64,000 nt of DNA, from NCBI GenBank assembly GCA_025201845.1, contig MU603957.1, positions 25,517 through 89,516 of the forward strand, written 5' to 3'. Below, in pieces: positions 10,261 to 20,661 of the stretch. The stretch comes from Martensiomyces pterosporus. Taxonomy: Eukaryota; Kickxellomycota; Kickxellomycetes; Kickxellales; Kickxellaceae. Position numbers and translations under genes: made by a program. Within the stretch, counting starts at the first letter, position 1; each line of letters starts with the position of its first letter. Under the pieces are notes generated by a model. That model saw only the letters and a list, made by a program, of their open reading frames with translations. It had not been told where the DNA came from and ran no database searches.

Positions 10261-10674
10261 GCAGTCCAGACTGGAATAGCACTGCCGCTGCCGGCTGTAC
10301 AAACCACTCAAGCACAAGCATTCAGCGTTCCGGATCCACACTCTTCTGGCCATTCGGTCTGCACTGCAAAAAAAAAAGGAAAAGCGAGGAACCGCTCAGC
10401 CAGCGATGCTAGCAGCACCACCGCCAAAAATACCGCAAAATGTACCTCCCTCTCACACACGTTCTTGTTTTGTTAGCTATTTGCTAGCTGCTCCTTGCAT
10501 AAATAAAAGGAGTGCTGCCTTGCCAGACCCTGCCCACGCCATTTACGAGACTTTGCGCCCATAAAGCTCTCGTGTGCACCATCCGAGCCTGTTGGATATT
10601 TGCAATATCACCCGGCTCTAATTCACAGCAGCACGAAGCTAACACACTATTTCAGGACAATACCATAGGCGACG
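10261..10674. other. Intergenic, 414 bp
   Basis: Between two small genes. It holds a short A-run near 10367 and AT-rich patches, but no recognisable element. Confidence 0.5.
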
Positions 10675-10890
10675 ATGGGCGTGTACACAAGGGCATTCGT
10701 GGTTCTCATGGGCGGTCTTCTGGGCGGATCAGCTGGGTTTTACTATCAGGCCAAGGAAGACACGCGCTTGCGCGATCTGCGCAAAATGAAGATGGACGAA
10801 ATGCGCCGTCTCAACGCCGAGTGCAGTCCGACTGCGGACCAGAGCAAGCAGGACGGCCAGGCCAGCACAGCACCTGGCGCCAATGCGTAG
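10675..10890 (+). CDS. Small single-pass membrane protein, unknown function
   Basis: 71 residues. A Gly-rich hydrophobic segment spans about residues 7-24 (with G-G-L-L-G-G-S-A-G-F) and is followed by a strongly charged amphipathic stretch rich in K, R, D and E. A short N terminus, a glycine-zipper membrane segment and a charged tail are common in small mitochondrial inner-membrane factors, such as assembly factors of the respiratory chain or MICOS subunits. No specific family is recognised. It lies upstream of SOD1 on the same strand. The start has a good context after GGCGACG. Confidence 0.6.
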   Translation: MGVYTRAFVVLMGGLLGGSAGFYYQAKEDTRLRDLRKMKMDEMRRLNAECSPTADQSKQDGQASTAPGANA

Positions 10891-11324
10891 CTGTGATGTC
10901 CCTTGTTTCTGTAGTGCCTCTGAATAAAATTAACCGAGGGTGTCGTGCACCAGGAGGATCTGATAGAAAACGTGCTGTGGCATATGCAAGACAGCGGGGC
11001 ATGCGGGCGAGGAAATTAATTGGCCGAGGCGCGATTAGTCATCATTTTCGAAAGCAGGAGGCGGGGGTGGCCTGCGCTGTCTGCAATCTCCGCACACCAG
11101 ATGGCGCGGCAGCTCCCGGCTTCGAACTTTGTGAGCGATTATTGCGCAAATGTGAGCTATTTTCCTCTAGCAGAGAGCAGCAGGGGCGATAAGAGGGCCC
11201 AGCGGAGTATAAAAAGGACCACTGGCAGCTGCGCTGGGACCCCGCTTTCTCTGTTCTGCAAGCTTTCTCTTTCTCTTCTCCGTCCAAAAACCACGCATAC
11301 TCTACTCAACCACACAACACAAAA
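10891..11324. other. Intergenic, 434 bp (SOD1 promoter)
   Basis: 3' flank of the small membrane protein and the promoter of SOD1. The promoter contains a strong TATA box listed separately and a pyrimidine-rich leader just before the ATG. Confidence 0.6.
11208..11215 (+). promoter_or_regulatory. TATA box of SOD1
   Basis: TATAAAAA lies 110-117 bp upstream of the SOD1 start, with a CT-rich leader in between, as expected for a strongly expressed fungal gene. Confidence 0.65.
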
Positions 11325-11789
11325 ATGGTCAAGGCAGTCGCAGTTCTTAAGGGTGACGAGGGCGTCACTGGCGTCGTGACTCTTGTTCAGGCCAACGAGT
11401 CCACCCCCACCAAGGTCCACGCCGAGATCACCGGCCTCGCTCCTGGCAAGCACGGGTTCCACGTGCACCAGTTTGGAGACAACACCAACGGATGCACGTC
11501 TGCCGGCCCCCACTTCAACCCCTTCAGCAAGACCCACGGCGGTCCCACCGACGAGAACCGCCACGTCGGCGACCTGGGCAACCTCACTGCCCCTGCGCAG
11601 GGCACCGCTGTCTTTGATACCGAGGACTCGCAGGTCACGCTCTTTGGCGCCCACAGCGTTATTGGCCGCACCATCGTTGTGCATGCTGATGAGGACGACC
11701 TGGGCAAGGGCGGCCACGAGCTCTCTGTGACCACCGGCAACGCTGGCGGCAGACTTGCTTGCGGCGTCATTGGTATCACCTCCGAGTAA
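11325..11789 (+). CDS. SOD1: Cu/Zn superoxide dismutase
   Basis: 154 residues, complete, without a signal peptide, so cytosolic and intermembrane-space like yeast SOD1. All metal ligands are present: His46, His48, His63 and His120 for copper, and His63, His71, His80 and Asp83 for zinc. Cys57 and Cys146 form the structural disulfide, and Arg143 guides superoxide. The N terminus reads V-K-A-V-A-V-L-K-G as in fungal enzymes. The enzyme turns superoxide into oxygen and hydrogen peroxide. Strong TATA box and leader point to high expression. The gene is followed by a phosphopantetheinyl transferase on the same strand. Confidence 0.97.
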   Translation: MVKAVAVLKGDEGVTGVVTLVQANESTPTKVHAEITGLAPGKHGFHVHQFGDNTNGCTSAGPHFNPFSKTHGGPTDENRHVGDLGNLTAPAQGTAVFDTEDSQVTLFGAHSVIGRTIVVHADEDDLGKGGHELSVTTGNAGGRLACGVIGITSE

Positions 11790-12166
11790 GCTGCCCTCTT
11801 GTCTCGGGGCGCCGGAGTGAAGAGAGGGACCGGAGTGTGCCTTGGAGACCTGGTCCCTCTGCTGTTTTCTAATACCTTGCTTTTGTTTCATTAAATATTT
11901 TCCACCCGCTTTTGGCAACAGGAAAACAACAGATTTGTGCATTGCAGGCAGGATTAGGGTGGAGCACTCGCTTGAGCGTCTCTTGCTTGTGAGGCTGGCA
12001 TTGGCTGATGCAAAGCCACATAATAGTGCTCCACCACCAACAATCCCAAACACAGCTGTAGCAGCAAGCAAGGCTTTTCTTTGTTTACTCTGCAAAACAC
12101 CACTCTTCTCTAGCTGCCAACCCCTCCTCCTCCTCCCGCCCGTCTCTCCGCAAAATACACACCTCA
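11790..12166. other. Intergenic, 377 bp
   Basis: The 3' end of SOD1 and the leader of the transferase gene. The leader is CT-rich close to the start (12110-12160). No other feature is seen. Confidence 0.5.
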
Positions 12167-12658
12167 ATGGCATCCGCTGCAGATCAGAACGATGGCGCGC
12201 TGCAGGACTCCAAGCGCGCCCTGGAGCACCTAGCCCTTGCACAGGCACGCAGCCAAACCGCCGCCATACAGTCTGCAGGCATCGGCGTCGACATCGAGCT
12301 CATCACAGACATCAACATCGACAACGACACCTTCGTCGACCGGAACTTCACGCCGGCCGAACAGGAGTACTGCCGCAAGCGGCCCAACCCACACGCTAGC
12401 TTCGCCGGCAAATGGTGTGCCAAGGAGGCCGTAATCAAAGCAGTGTCCTCGCTCAACCTGGACCGCGAAAAGGTCTGGGTCAAGGGCGATGCCGCGCCGC
12501 TGGTTGAAATAGAGATCCTTATAGCTAATAGCGGTGCACCTGTAGTTGTGCTGCACGGGGATGCCAAGGATGCCGCGGAGAAGGCTGGTGTCAGAGAGAT
12601 CAAGGTGTCGATTAGCCACATCGATGCGTTTGCCATAGCCACAGCCGTCGCCTACTGA
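12167..12658 (+). CDS. Stand-alone AcpS-type phosphopantetheinyl transferase, FAS2-like
   Basis: 163 residues. The domain starts with G-I-G-V-D-I-E-L-I (Asp42) and continues with R-N-F-T-P-A-E, then W-C-A-K-E-A-V-I-K (Glu87) and S-I-S-H-I-D (His151). These are the metal and coenzyme A sites of the AcpS fold. The closest pattern in memory is the transferase domain at the C terminus of fungal FAS2, including I-E-I-L-I-A-N-S-G-A-P-V-V-V-L-H-G-D-A. It attaches the phosphopantetheine arm to acyl carrier proteins. Here it is a separate gene, with no FAS part on either side, so it is either an independent mitochondrial-type enzyme (PPT2-like) or a split FAS2 piece. The N-terminal 35 residues are a weak candidate for a targeting sequence. 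Confidence 0.82.
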   Translation: MASAADQNDGALQDSKRALEHLALAQARSQTAAIQSAGIGVDIELITDINIDNDTFVDRNFTPAEQEYCRKRPNPHASFAGKWCAKEAVIKAVSSLNLDREKVWVKGDAAPLVEIEILIANSGAPVVVLHGDAKDAAEKAGVREIKVSISHIDAFAIATAVAY

Positions 12659-12804
12659 CAGCATCTAAAGGTGCTCCAAATGACATTAGTTGTATTTATT
12701 AGGCCACTCTGCGTAGTAAGTACAGCACCATAAACATGGAGTGGGTGCGGGAATAAGAGTTACGTGGTATAATCTACTATTTTGGTTTTGCAGCTGCGGG
12801 ATGG

Positions 12805-15800
12805 CTAAACGGCCACAGATCCGGCTTCCTGGTCAGTGGCAGGATCCGTGCTATCGTCCTCCTGAATATTCAGGGACTCCCAGTCCTCGGGCACACTATC
12901 CTCTTCATTCTCCTCCTGGCAAAAGATCCTCTTGGCCGCCGACATGACGGAGCTAGCCACACTCACCGAGCTATGCGTGCGACCATGCGTTGACCCGCCG
13001 CCGCCGCCGCCTCCACCACCACCACAGCCACTAGCCAGAGCAGCATATGGCGCAATGGGGGGGAGCTGGCCACTAGACTGCGGGGGAGGCGGCGACGCAA
13101 CTTTCTCGCCAACAACTGACCCAGCAATGCCCATATGCGGTAGCTTGCTCTTGAGCATCGCCTCCCACTTCATCAGATTCTCGTTCTTCGCTTCAATGTC
13201 CGTGCAATACACCTCGACCAAATCCTCGTTCTTCCACCTGATTGCCAGCGGTGCATACGGCAGCAGCCTCCTGATCTCGGCCTCAAGCTCCTCAATCGTC
13301 AGGCCGTGGCGCAGGTCGCTTAGCGCAATGTAGTCGATTCTCCGCCTCAGCCGATCAGCTGCCGGGTTAGTGCTGGCAGCCACGTTGTCGAATACGTGGG
13401 ATGCTGAGTCGTCGAAATCCGAGTCCTCCGACGCGTTGACTCGCTCGCTGCAGATAATCTGCGGTGGATGGGTGTATCTGATGGCGCTTGACAGAACGAT
13501 GCTGGGGATGGTTGCCTGCGACGTGCGCTCCCAGCACACCGATCTCAGAGGCTCGCGGTCGATCGACCTGCTGGTGCAGCCGTAGAACGGGCCAAGGGCA
13601 TGCAGGAATGCGCGAAATGCGCGTTTCATCGGGGTAAACCGCATGACGGGCTTCAGCGGATCGCCAATGAACCCAGCAGCCAGCACTTCGATTTCGCGTA
13701 CCCACGCCAGATTGGCTCGCGCAAACTGCAGGAGATCATCTGCATACGTCGCTTTAACAAGCCCTGCCAGTGGCGCCTCTGCACGGTCGTTTAGATTCAG
13801 CGCCAGCGCCAGACGCCTATTGCGCAGGGCGATCTTGCATATCTCGTCACACGCCAGCTTGCGCATGCCGTTGCGGGGGCTGGTCGACGTGGCGCCGCAC
13901 AGCTCCTTGATGGACCGGCGCCCGCACTCGCAGGCGACTGTGATCATAGAATCGCAGGCCTTGGACTCGTCGCACATTGCCGGGCTATGGCACAGGAGCG
14001 TGCAGGGGTGCCCGCAGGTCTTGCGCAGCTTGCCGCACGCCTGCCGGCACGGCTGGCCCCGCAAGCAGGGCTCGTCGGGGCGGTGGCAGCTGCGCTGGCA
14101 GCGGTGTCCGCCGCAGGGCAGCAGCTTGTTGCAGATGTTGCCGCATGACGCTGCGTTGCTTCGGTGGCAGGGGATGTTTTTCATCTCCCGGTTGCCACAC
14201 ATACAGCGGGTCATTACGAGGACCGGGCATGGCGGGCACGGCACATTGTCTGGATGGCACTCGTGGGTGGTCAGGCTGACATGCCCACACGCTCTGGTTC
14301 TCTGGCACGGGTGGTGGCAAGGCGGCAGTGTGGTCCCGCAGGGGATTGGGGGCATCAGGCGGGTGCGGCCGCAGGAGCACGCCAGTTCGTCGAAGCTGGC
14401 GTTAAGACACGGCGGGCACGGACCGCGGTGGCATGGCTCTGCGCAGTGGTGGACCTTGCATCGCAAGAGCCTGCCGCATGTGAGGGTGCACTGATGCGGG
14501 TCTGTTGCTCCGGGCTCGAGGTCCTCCGACGGAATGACGACACCGTCAATGTCGACGTGGTCGCTCGGGCAGCAGCGCACGGAGCACTGGTGGCGGCGGC
14601 AGGCGCGCATCTTGGAGCACACGCGCTGGCACCTGGGCTGCTCGCTGCTGCTGCTGCGGGCCTTGTGGCACTCCACCTGGAACGTCTTGGACCCGCACCG
14701 GCAGGTGGTCCTGACTTTGACCATGCATGGCGGGCAGGGGCCTGGGTGGCAGGTTTGGCTGCATGTATGCGAGCATCCGGGCAGCTTGTGGCCGCACCTT
14801 TCGCCGCAGCTGGGTATCGGGTCCGTGCACTTCACCCGAGGCTCTCCCAGGTCGCTTGCCAGATAGGCGCCGCAGTGGCATGTGGTGGCCACGCTGGGGT
14901 CGAACGGGCAGTCGCCGTGGCCCTGTGCGGGGTCGGGGCAAGCGTGGCACGGCTTTTTGCACATGTGAACGCCGCACTTCAAAGGCATACCGCATGTTTT
15001 GCCGCAGCTGTAAAACCCAGTAGCAGGCTCCACGCAGTCACCATTTGTCAGCAGTTGCGGCGAGCACTCGTCCCTGCCATCTGCGTCATCATCACGATTA
15101 TAGGAGGCTTCCAGCTCATTTCCGCGTTGTGTCTCTCGGACAAATGTGGGCAGCGGGCGGCCAGTGCCGCACTTCGCCGTCCTTGCATGGGCGCCGCAAT
15201 AGCACATCTGCTCCTCTTCGCGTGGGCATGGCGGGCAAAGCCCAGGGTGGCACGGCTTGGTGCATGTGTGCTTGCCGCAGCCGAGCATCTCGCCGCAAAT
15301 CTCGCCACAGGACTTGACGCCCTGCACGGGGTCAAAGTCCACGCCGCAGCGCGGGCGGTAGGCCAGCCGGCCACAGAAGCACGACTGCTCAGGAGCCAGC
15401 GCAGTGCACGGCGGGCAGGGCCCCGGATGGCAGGGCAGGGGGCATGGGTGCGGGCAATGCGGCCCACGGCACTTTTCGCATATCTTGCCGCAAGAGTGAG
15501 GAACAGTCCCACGCACGAATTCGGGGTCGCGCGTGGCACCGCAGAAGCACACGTAGTGCGAGGGTGCTGCGGCTCTGGTGTACTGGCACCCGGGGCAGCG
15601 CCAGCGACCGTTGATGGTGTCTTCGTCGCTGCCTGTGCACGATTTGGCCCATTTTTTCACACACCCGATGTGGAAGATGGCCCAGCAGTGGTCACACTGC
15701 CAGGTCGCGTGGCGCGGCCGAACCTTGTCGCAGCAGATCATGCACTCGTACGTGCTGTTGGTTAGCCGTTTGGCCAGGGTGCTGCTCAGGTCAGCCGTAG

Positions 15801-16725
15801 GCGTGCGCTCGTTGCTGCAGCTAGCATAGCCTCCATGGTTTTCGTCGTAGTCGAGCGCATCGCGATCAGTTGTCAGTGTGCCGTCAAACATCCGCCCGCC
15901 GCCCACTGCTGCCTTGCTCCCACGCGCTTTGTCCTTGTCGCACTTGCCTTTGCGGTCGCGGTCGCGGTTGCGGTTGCGACGGCGCCGGGGTTTGTCTGCG
16001 CCATCTGAATCTGCATTAGCCCTGTTGCCATCTAGCTCGTGCTTTTCCATATGTTTTTCCAGGTGGTTTTACAGTGCACAATTAGCTTTTGTTGGGATGG
16101 CTGTGTCCTGCTTGGGCAATTGTGCTCTGCTTTCTTTTTCGCACTTTGGCATGCCCGCTCTTCCATCTGCAGCCATTGCGACATCACTGTATCAGAGCTT
16201 ACCTTGGTGGTTCTCGTCCCCCTTTTTATGCTGCTGCTGCTGCTGCTGCTTTGATTTATGCCGCTGCTTGCGGTTGCGCGCATCGTTGCTGCTGTGGGTT
16301 TTGTTCTGCTGGCTGTGAGATCCACTAGCAACAGATCTGCCGCTGCCATGCTCGTGCGCATTAGCATCCTTGAATCCAGGCTTGCTGCTCCTCGAGCTGC
16401 TGTGCGAGGCATCCTGTGCTGCTAGACTTGGCGCACTGCCAAGTGTATTTGTGGTGCGGGAGCTATCCTCTCCGGGACTCACCCTGGGCCCAGTCGAGCT
16501 GCGGCCACGGGCGCGAGTGTGTATCTGTGGCCTTCCAGTCTGCGTGCGGCTGCCGCCACAAGTGGGCGCGGGCCGACGGTCATTTGCACTGCGACGAGAC
16601 TCCTGGCTGGGCGAACGGCAGGCAGATACGGGAGCTGCCGAACGAGCGAATTCACTTGTGTGTTCAATAGAGGTAGTAGTGGGTCCAGCTGCTAAGGGCG
16701 GCACCGTGGTGTTTTCCAAGGACAT
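12805..16725 (-). CDS. NFX1/FAP1-type zinc-finger regulator with R3H domain
   Basis: Inferred join of 16203-16725 and 12805-16031 (1249 residues). The donor AAG|GTAAGC and acceptor CTAG fit in phase, and GCTAAT just upstream could be a branch site; the 3' site is not pyrimidine-rich. Without the first exon the protein starts at 16050 and loses about 170 Ser/Arg-rich residues. The body has a RING/PHD-like zinc region (C-M-I-C-C-D-K-V) followed by about eight NF-X1 fingers with C-H-P-G-P-C-P-P-C. Near the C terminus there is an R3H domain (F-T-P-M-K-R-A-F-R-A-F). Members regulate transcription or act in stress and ubiquitin pathways; yeast FAP1 binds FKBP12. A poly-Gly run lies near the end. 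Confidence 0.85.
16228..16251. repeat. CTG/CAG trinucleotide run
   Basis: A run of about seven CTG units on the plus strand, encoding a poly-Gln stretch in the inferred first exon of the NFX1-type gene (read on the minus strand). Such runs vary in length between strains. Confidence 0.7.
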
Positions 16726-17337
16726 AGAGGTGCCGGTTATTGCGCGTTGGTGGCGGGCTGTGGATGCTTTTCTGACTGGGCTCCTTGTTGCAGATATTAG
16801 AAAGAAAGCTGCTGGGCAGTGTGAGGAATGCGTGTGGAAGAGGCCGTTCTGGTGCAAGAAAAACTGAAGCGTGGCCGCTAAGAAGCACAGGGGCGTGTTT
16901 TCGCTTTTTATGCAGAGGCATAACGTGAGTAGCAAGGACCCAAGCTTTTTTGCCCCACTGCTGCGAGAAGACAGGCTTAATGGAAAATTTTGTTGGATAG
17001 CAAGAAATCACTTGGCTGGCATTGCAGTGGCTCATGCAGCGGCTGCAGCGGCCACCGCTTCAGCGCCATATCGATAGCCCAATCCTTTGGCCGCACCTGC
17101 TATTACTAATACCAATCGCATGAGCCGGCGAACTGCGCAAAAAAAAACAAAGCCAATACTGCCTCGCCTAGCAAGGCAGCTCATTCAAACTAGCCACTAG
17201 TGAATCCGGCGTTTCTGCCCGCTTTTCTCCTTAGTCGAGATAGCAGGGTGTGCATGTAGTAAATATATTTTTAGTTGTCCAAATTCTCGCTTTTGAATAT
17301 TGCAGTGTAAAATGCAAAAGTGGGCTGCACTTGAAAT
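16726..17337. other. Intergenic, 612 bp
   Basis: Upstream of the NFX1-type gene and downstream of COA3. The NFX1 frame stays open to 16935 without family character. Around 17090-17150 is AT-rich. No gene is seen. Confidence 0.5.
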
Positions 17338-17694
17338 TCACTCCTGCTTGGGCTCGGCCGCAGATTCCTGTTTAAATGCCTTTTTCTCCTCGGCCGTGGG
17401 CTCCGGGGGCATAGGAATATCGCTAAAGTCCTCCTGCTTGACTGCGTGGAGCGAGTAAAAGTAGATGCCGGCGCAGCCACCTGCCAAGCCCAGCGCCGTG
17501 ACGATATTCTTTATTGAGTACTGCTGACGCCCGCGCTCTATCGATTTGCGGAAGTGGTACTCGCCGTACGGAGACTGCTTGTTGGCGGTTGACATAAGGC
17601 GGCGCGGCGCCACCAAGGAAACCCGCGCTTTGCGCAGCTCGGCTGCTGCGGTGGTTGGCAGCCTTCTGGCTACTCCGTGGATCCAGGACACCAT
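17338..17694 (-). CDS. COA3: COA3-like cytochrome c oxidase assembly factor
   Basis: 118 residues from the ATG at 17694, chosen over an upstream open stretch. The N terminus (about 35 residues) is basic and amphipathic, typical of a mitochondrial presequence. A single hydrophobic segment near residues 62-84 holds G-L-A-G-G-C-A-G-I-Y-F-Y and is followed by an acidic tail rich in Pro and Glu. This is the COA3 (CCDC56) layout, an inner-membrane factor that stabilises newly made Cox1 during complex IV assembly. The short size and sequence divergence make the call probable, not certain. Shares a duplicated promoter region with the GDSL gene on the other side. Confidence 0.7.
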   Translation of the reverse strand: MVSWIHGVARRLPTTAAAELRKARVSLVAPRRLMSTANKQSPYGEYHFRKSIERGRQQYSIKNIVTALGLAGGCAGIYFYSLHAVKQEDFSDIPMPPEPTAEEKKAFKQESAAEPKQE

Positions 17695-18200
17695 GTCACC
17701 GTCGTTGGCAAATAGGAAGAGAGGTGCTATAAAGTAGGAGGGAGGCGTACGGAACCAAGAGGGATCTGTGAATGGCCAGGCAGACGCTGGTGCTGACGGC
17801 AAGAGAGAGGCTGCTGCTGATCAGCCCTCAGCGATAGAGCTTGTGTGTCAAGCTGTCCACGTGTCCATCGGATAAACGCCAGGCAGACGCTGGTGCTGAC
17901 GGCAAGAGAGAGGCTGCTGCTGATCAGCCCTCAGCGATAGAGCTTGTGTGTCACGTGATGATTTGGTGATTAGCGGTGATCAGATCGGTGGCCGTAGCTG
18001 TCCACGTGTCCACCAGCACAACGTGCAATTGCCTTTCCTGTCTGGTTGATGTAAGCATGCCTTGCTGTGGGTGCTGTCGCCAGAGCGCCATTCGCAGCCT
18101 ACATTTTGCATTCTCTGCTCCTCTTCAGCTACCTGCCGTCACCACACCTCTCTTATTCACAAGAGCGTCTATAGTATTATACACAGAGAACTCGCCGCTT
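17695..18200. other. Divergent promoter between COA3 and GDSL esterase
   Basis: 506 bp between two divergent starts. It contains the 76 bp direct repeat described separately and CACGTG-containing motifs at about 17859, 17954 and 18004. No coding region is seen. Confidence 0.6.
17775..17953. repeat. Tandem direct repeat, 76 bp x 2 (103 bp spacing)
   Basis: The block 17775-17850 recurs nearly unchanged at 17878-17953. A smaller 17-base piece (AGCTGTCCACGTGTCCA) occurs at 17851-17867 and again at 17996-18012. The copies lie within the promoter region shared by COA3 and the GDSL gene. They look like a recent segmental duplication that doubled the local regulatory sites. Confidence 0.85.
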
Positions 18201-19271
18201 ATGAGGGTGATACCAGCGCGGACTCCCGTCCGCTACGCAGTTCTGTTCGCGGCGGCAGTTCTAGTCAGTCTCAGCTTGATATACCTGCACACGCCACAAA
18301 GGGGTGTATTCCGCCACAGAAAGACACCCTGGAGCCAAGGCACACATGGTGGATTCAACGGTGGCATGTACGACGTGCTCCTGGCATTTGGCGACTCCAT
18401 AACCCAGTATGGCAACGACCCATCAACGAGCGGCTGGCTTACACACTTGTCCCGATTCTACGAACGCCGCTTGGACGTGCTCAACCGCGGATTCAGCGGA
18501 TATACCACAAGCGACGCACGTCTTATCGTAGAGTCCATCCTCCCAACCAGCACTGGCCGGCCAGATGCACACAGGGCACTGTGGCTCCGGTGGTTCGGCC
18601 AGGATGCTCGTGTGGACCACAAAAGCGAGGGAGGAGACAAGGCCAGGCGTAGCGATAAGCCAAAGTGGCCACCTCAGGACGACACGTTTCCAGGCAAGGA
18701 GCCGGCAGTGCGCCTGTTGGTCTTGTTCTTTGGCGCAAACGACGCGGTGTTCAGCGAATTCCCAAATCATGTGCCGTTGGCGAAGTTTCGCGAGAACCTG
18801 CGCTACTTTGTGTCGCTTATTCATGACCCAGATTCGGACCACTATGCGCCAGACACCCGCATTCTCTTTGTCACGCCGCCAACGGTGGGAGACAAGATGT
18901 ACGAGGATTTGGCGAAGCGGTACGGACAGAAGGTGAAGCGCAAAAACGAGGTCACCAAGATGTATGCGGAGGCAGTCAAGGCTGTTGCACAGGAGAGTGG
19001 GCTGCCCTGTGTGGATCTGTGGTCGGCCATTGAGACAAGAGTGAAAAAGATGGATGATAAGAGCCCGCTGGCTGTTGCCATGAAGGACCCCAGCTTTGGC
19101 GGCGATTTTGGGCATGTGGCCAAAACCAGAGTCAGTGCTGATAGCCAGTATGAGGGGTATGATACATATCTCATCGATGGTGTGCATCTGAACGGGAACG
19201 GGAACGAGCTCTTGGCAAAGCTGGCCATGAACGCGATCGTAAACACTTGGCCCGAGCTGGATCCAGCATAA
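18201..19271 (+). CDS. GDSL/SGNH hydrolase, IAH1-like esterase, membrane-anchored
   Basis: 356 residues. An N-terminal hydrophobic segment near residues 10-27 is a signal anchor, which ordinary cytosolic IAH1 lacks. The SGNH blocks are in order: A-F-G-D-S-I-T (nucleophile Ser), N-R-G-F-S-G-Y-T-T (Gly), F-F-G-A-N-D-A (Asn), and D-G-V-H-L-N (catalytic Asp and His). Yeast IAH1 splits isoamyl acetate and related esters, and other members trim lipids or glycans. An insertion of charged residues between blocks 2 and 3 is unusual. The call to the SGNH fold is firm; the substrate is unknown. Divergent from COA3. Confidence 0.85.
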   Translation: MRVIPARTPVRYAVLFAAAVLVSLSLIYLHTPQRGVFRHRKTPWSQGTHGGFNGGMYDVLLAFGDSITQYGNDPSTSGWLTHLSRFYERRLDVLNRGFSGYTTSDARLIVESILPTSTGRPDAHRALWLRWFGQDARVDHKSEGGDKARRSDKPKWPPQDDTFPGKEPAVRLLVLFFGANDAVFSEFPNHVPLAKFRENLRYFVSLIHDPDSDHYAPDTRILFVTPPTVGDKMYEDLAKRYGQKVKRKNEVTKMYAEAVKAVAQESGLPCVDLWSAIETRVKKMDDKSPLAVAMKDPSFGGDFGHVAKTRVSADSQYEGYDTYLIDGVHLNGNGNELLAKLAMNAIVNTWPELDPA

Positions 19272-19550
19272 GCACCCATGCCATTTACTTGCGCATGTAA
19301 TAAACACCACATCCACAGCTGCCCGTGCCAAAGTGAGCAGGTAGGCGCAACAGTACCAGGGCACGCAATTGCTGCTGTTGGGCACCAGGAACCCTGCCCT
19401 CCTTCTCTCTCCCCCTCTCTCTTGGCACTCCTCTTCCTCCTCTTCCTCCTTTTCTTCTGCTGTTTCTCCATTGAATATTTTGCTCTTTTTCATTGACCTG
19501 CGCGTTTCTTTGGAGGCGCACGCAATAATACGTAGACACAAGCGAGGAAA

Positions 19551-20492
19551 ATGGTGTTGAAGGCAAGCGAAATTGCCAAGGGAATGGAGCTGGCGTTCGA
19601 GGCAACCGAGTTTGCCGCCCGGCACAAGCGAGTGCAGGCCAAGTTCCTCGACGCCCTCAAGTACACCGTCGTAGGCATGACGCTGGCCTACACCCTTCTG
19701 CACATCCTGGTGTTCTTCCCGCTCTTCCTATTGCGGACAGGAAACTCTGTCACGGCTGCGCTGTTCCGCTATGATGCATCGCAGAGCACACTAGCGCTTA
19801 TGAGCACCAGCGACGCAGTCAGCCACTTCTTCAACTCGCTGCCCTTGCTGGGACTCGACCTCGTCATCCACGTCAAGCCCGAGCAATTCGAGAGTATATT
19901 CTTTGCCATGCTCGACGAGATCAGCCCAGAGTACTCTGTCGCACTGAGGTCGTGGCCGCCGAAGAAGCACCACTGGGCGCGGATCAAGTTCACCGTGCAG
20001 CGCATCGTCAAGAGGTACTTGATGACACTCGGCGTATCGTACCTGAGCCGCATCCCGCTTGTTGGCTGGCTAGTGGTGCCTGTGGGCACTGTGGCGATGA
20101 TGGCCAAATTTGTTGGATACCCCGTCTCGGGTGGCATCGTCCTCCTGTCGGTCATAGCGCCTGGGTCGAAGCAATCCACGCTTTTCTTGTTCAAGTCGCT
20201 GCTGGCCATGCGTGATTTCAGCCGCGATCTGCTGAAGCCCTACTTTACGTACTTGGGAATGAAGCCCAAGCAGCAGCTGGCGTTTTACCGTGCGCAGGAG
20301 TCGGTGATGGTCGGGTTTATCACGGCATTCTACTTTTTTGTTCAGCTGAGCTGGGTAGGCCCGGCATTTTACATTCTGGCGCAGGCGGCGATTGCCCTGT
20401 TCATTGTCCGCCAGACCCCCTGCCCACCGATGTACACGCCTGGGGCAAAGTGGGAGACGCCGGAGCCGGCCAAGGACAAAAAGTCGCAATAG
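19551..20492 (+). CDS. EI24/RRT8-like multipass membrane protein
   Basis: 313 residues with hydrophobic segments near 42-62, 170-210 and 250-285. Charged segments between them match the EI24/CysZ-like arrangement. Fungal relatives include RRT8 and LDS proteins, associated with lipid droplets and the spore wall. The C terminus ends in a charged Pro/Lys-rich tail. I place it by its layout and by motifs such as S-Y-L-S-R-I-P-L-V-G-W-L-V-V-P-V-G, so the family is likely but the specific function is not. The gene is plus-strand and precedes the first repeat protein. Confidence 0.55.
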   Translation: MVLKASEIAKGMELAFEATEFAARHKRVQAKFLDALKYTVVGMTLAYTLLHILVFFPLFLLRTGNSVTAALFRYDASQSTLALMSTSDAVSHFFNSLPLLGLDLVIHVKPEQFESIFFAMLDEISPEYSVALRSWPPKKHHWARIKFTVQRIVKRYLMTLGVSYLSRIPLVGWLVVPVGTVAMMAKFVGYPVSGGIVLLSVIAPGSKQSTLFLFKSLLAMRDFSRDLLKPYFTYLGMKPKQQLAFYRAQESVMVGFITAFYFFVQLSWVGPAFYILAQAAIALFIVRQTPCPPMYTPGAKWETPEPAKDKKSQ

Positions 20493-20661
20493 ACCGACGG
20501 ATGATCCGCGCTTTTTCTTTTCTGGTGATGTCACTCTGATAGAAAATGCAATTTCGCCTGTCTTGCCACCTGTGGCTCTTTTTTATTTTATTACTACGCT
20601 TCTCCATACGTGTTTTCCGCTTTTAATTGCTGTTTTGAAGTAGCAGCAAGAATTCGGCATA

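Noticed and set aside
14164..15765. Long plus-strand open frame (533 residues) over the NFX1-type gene
   Set aside because: It is the antisense shadow of the Cys-rich zinc fingers, whose codon bias leaves the opposite strand open.
18423..19703. Minus-strand open frame (426 residues) over the GDSL gene
   Set aside because: Shadow of the GDSL gene and its 3' flank; no domain or coherent composition.
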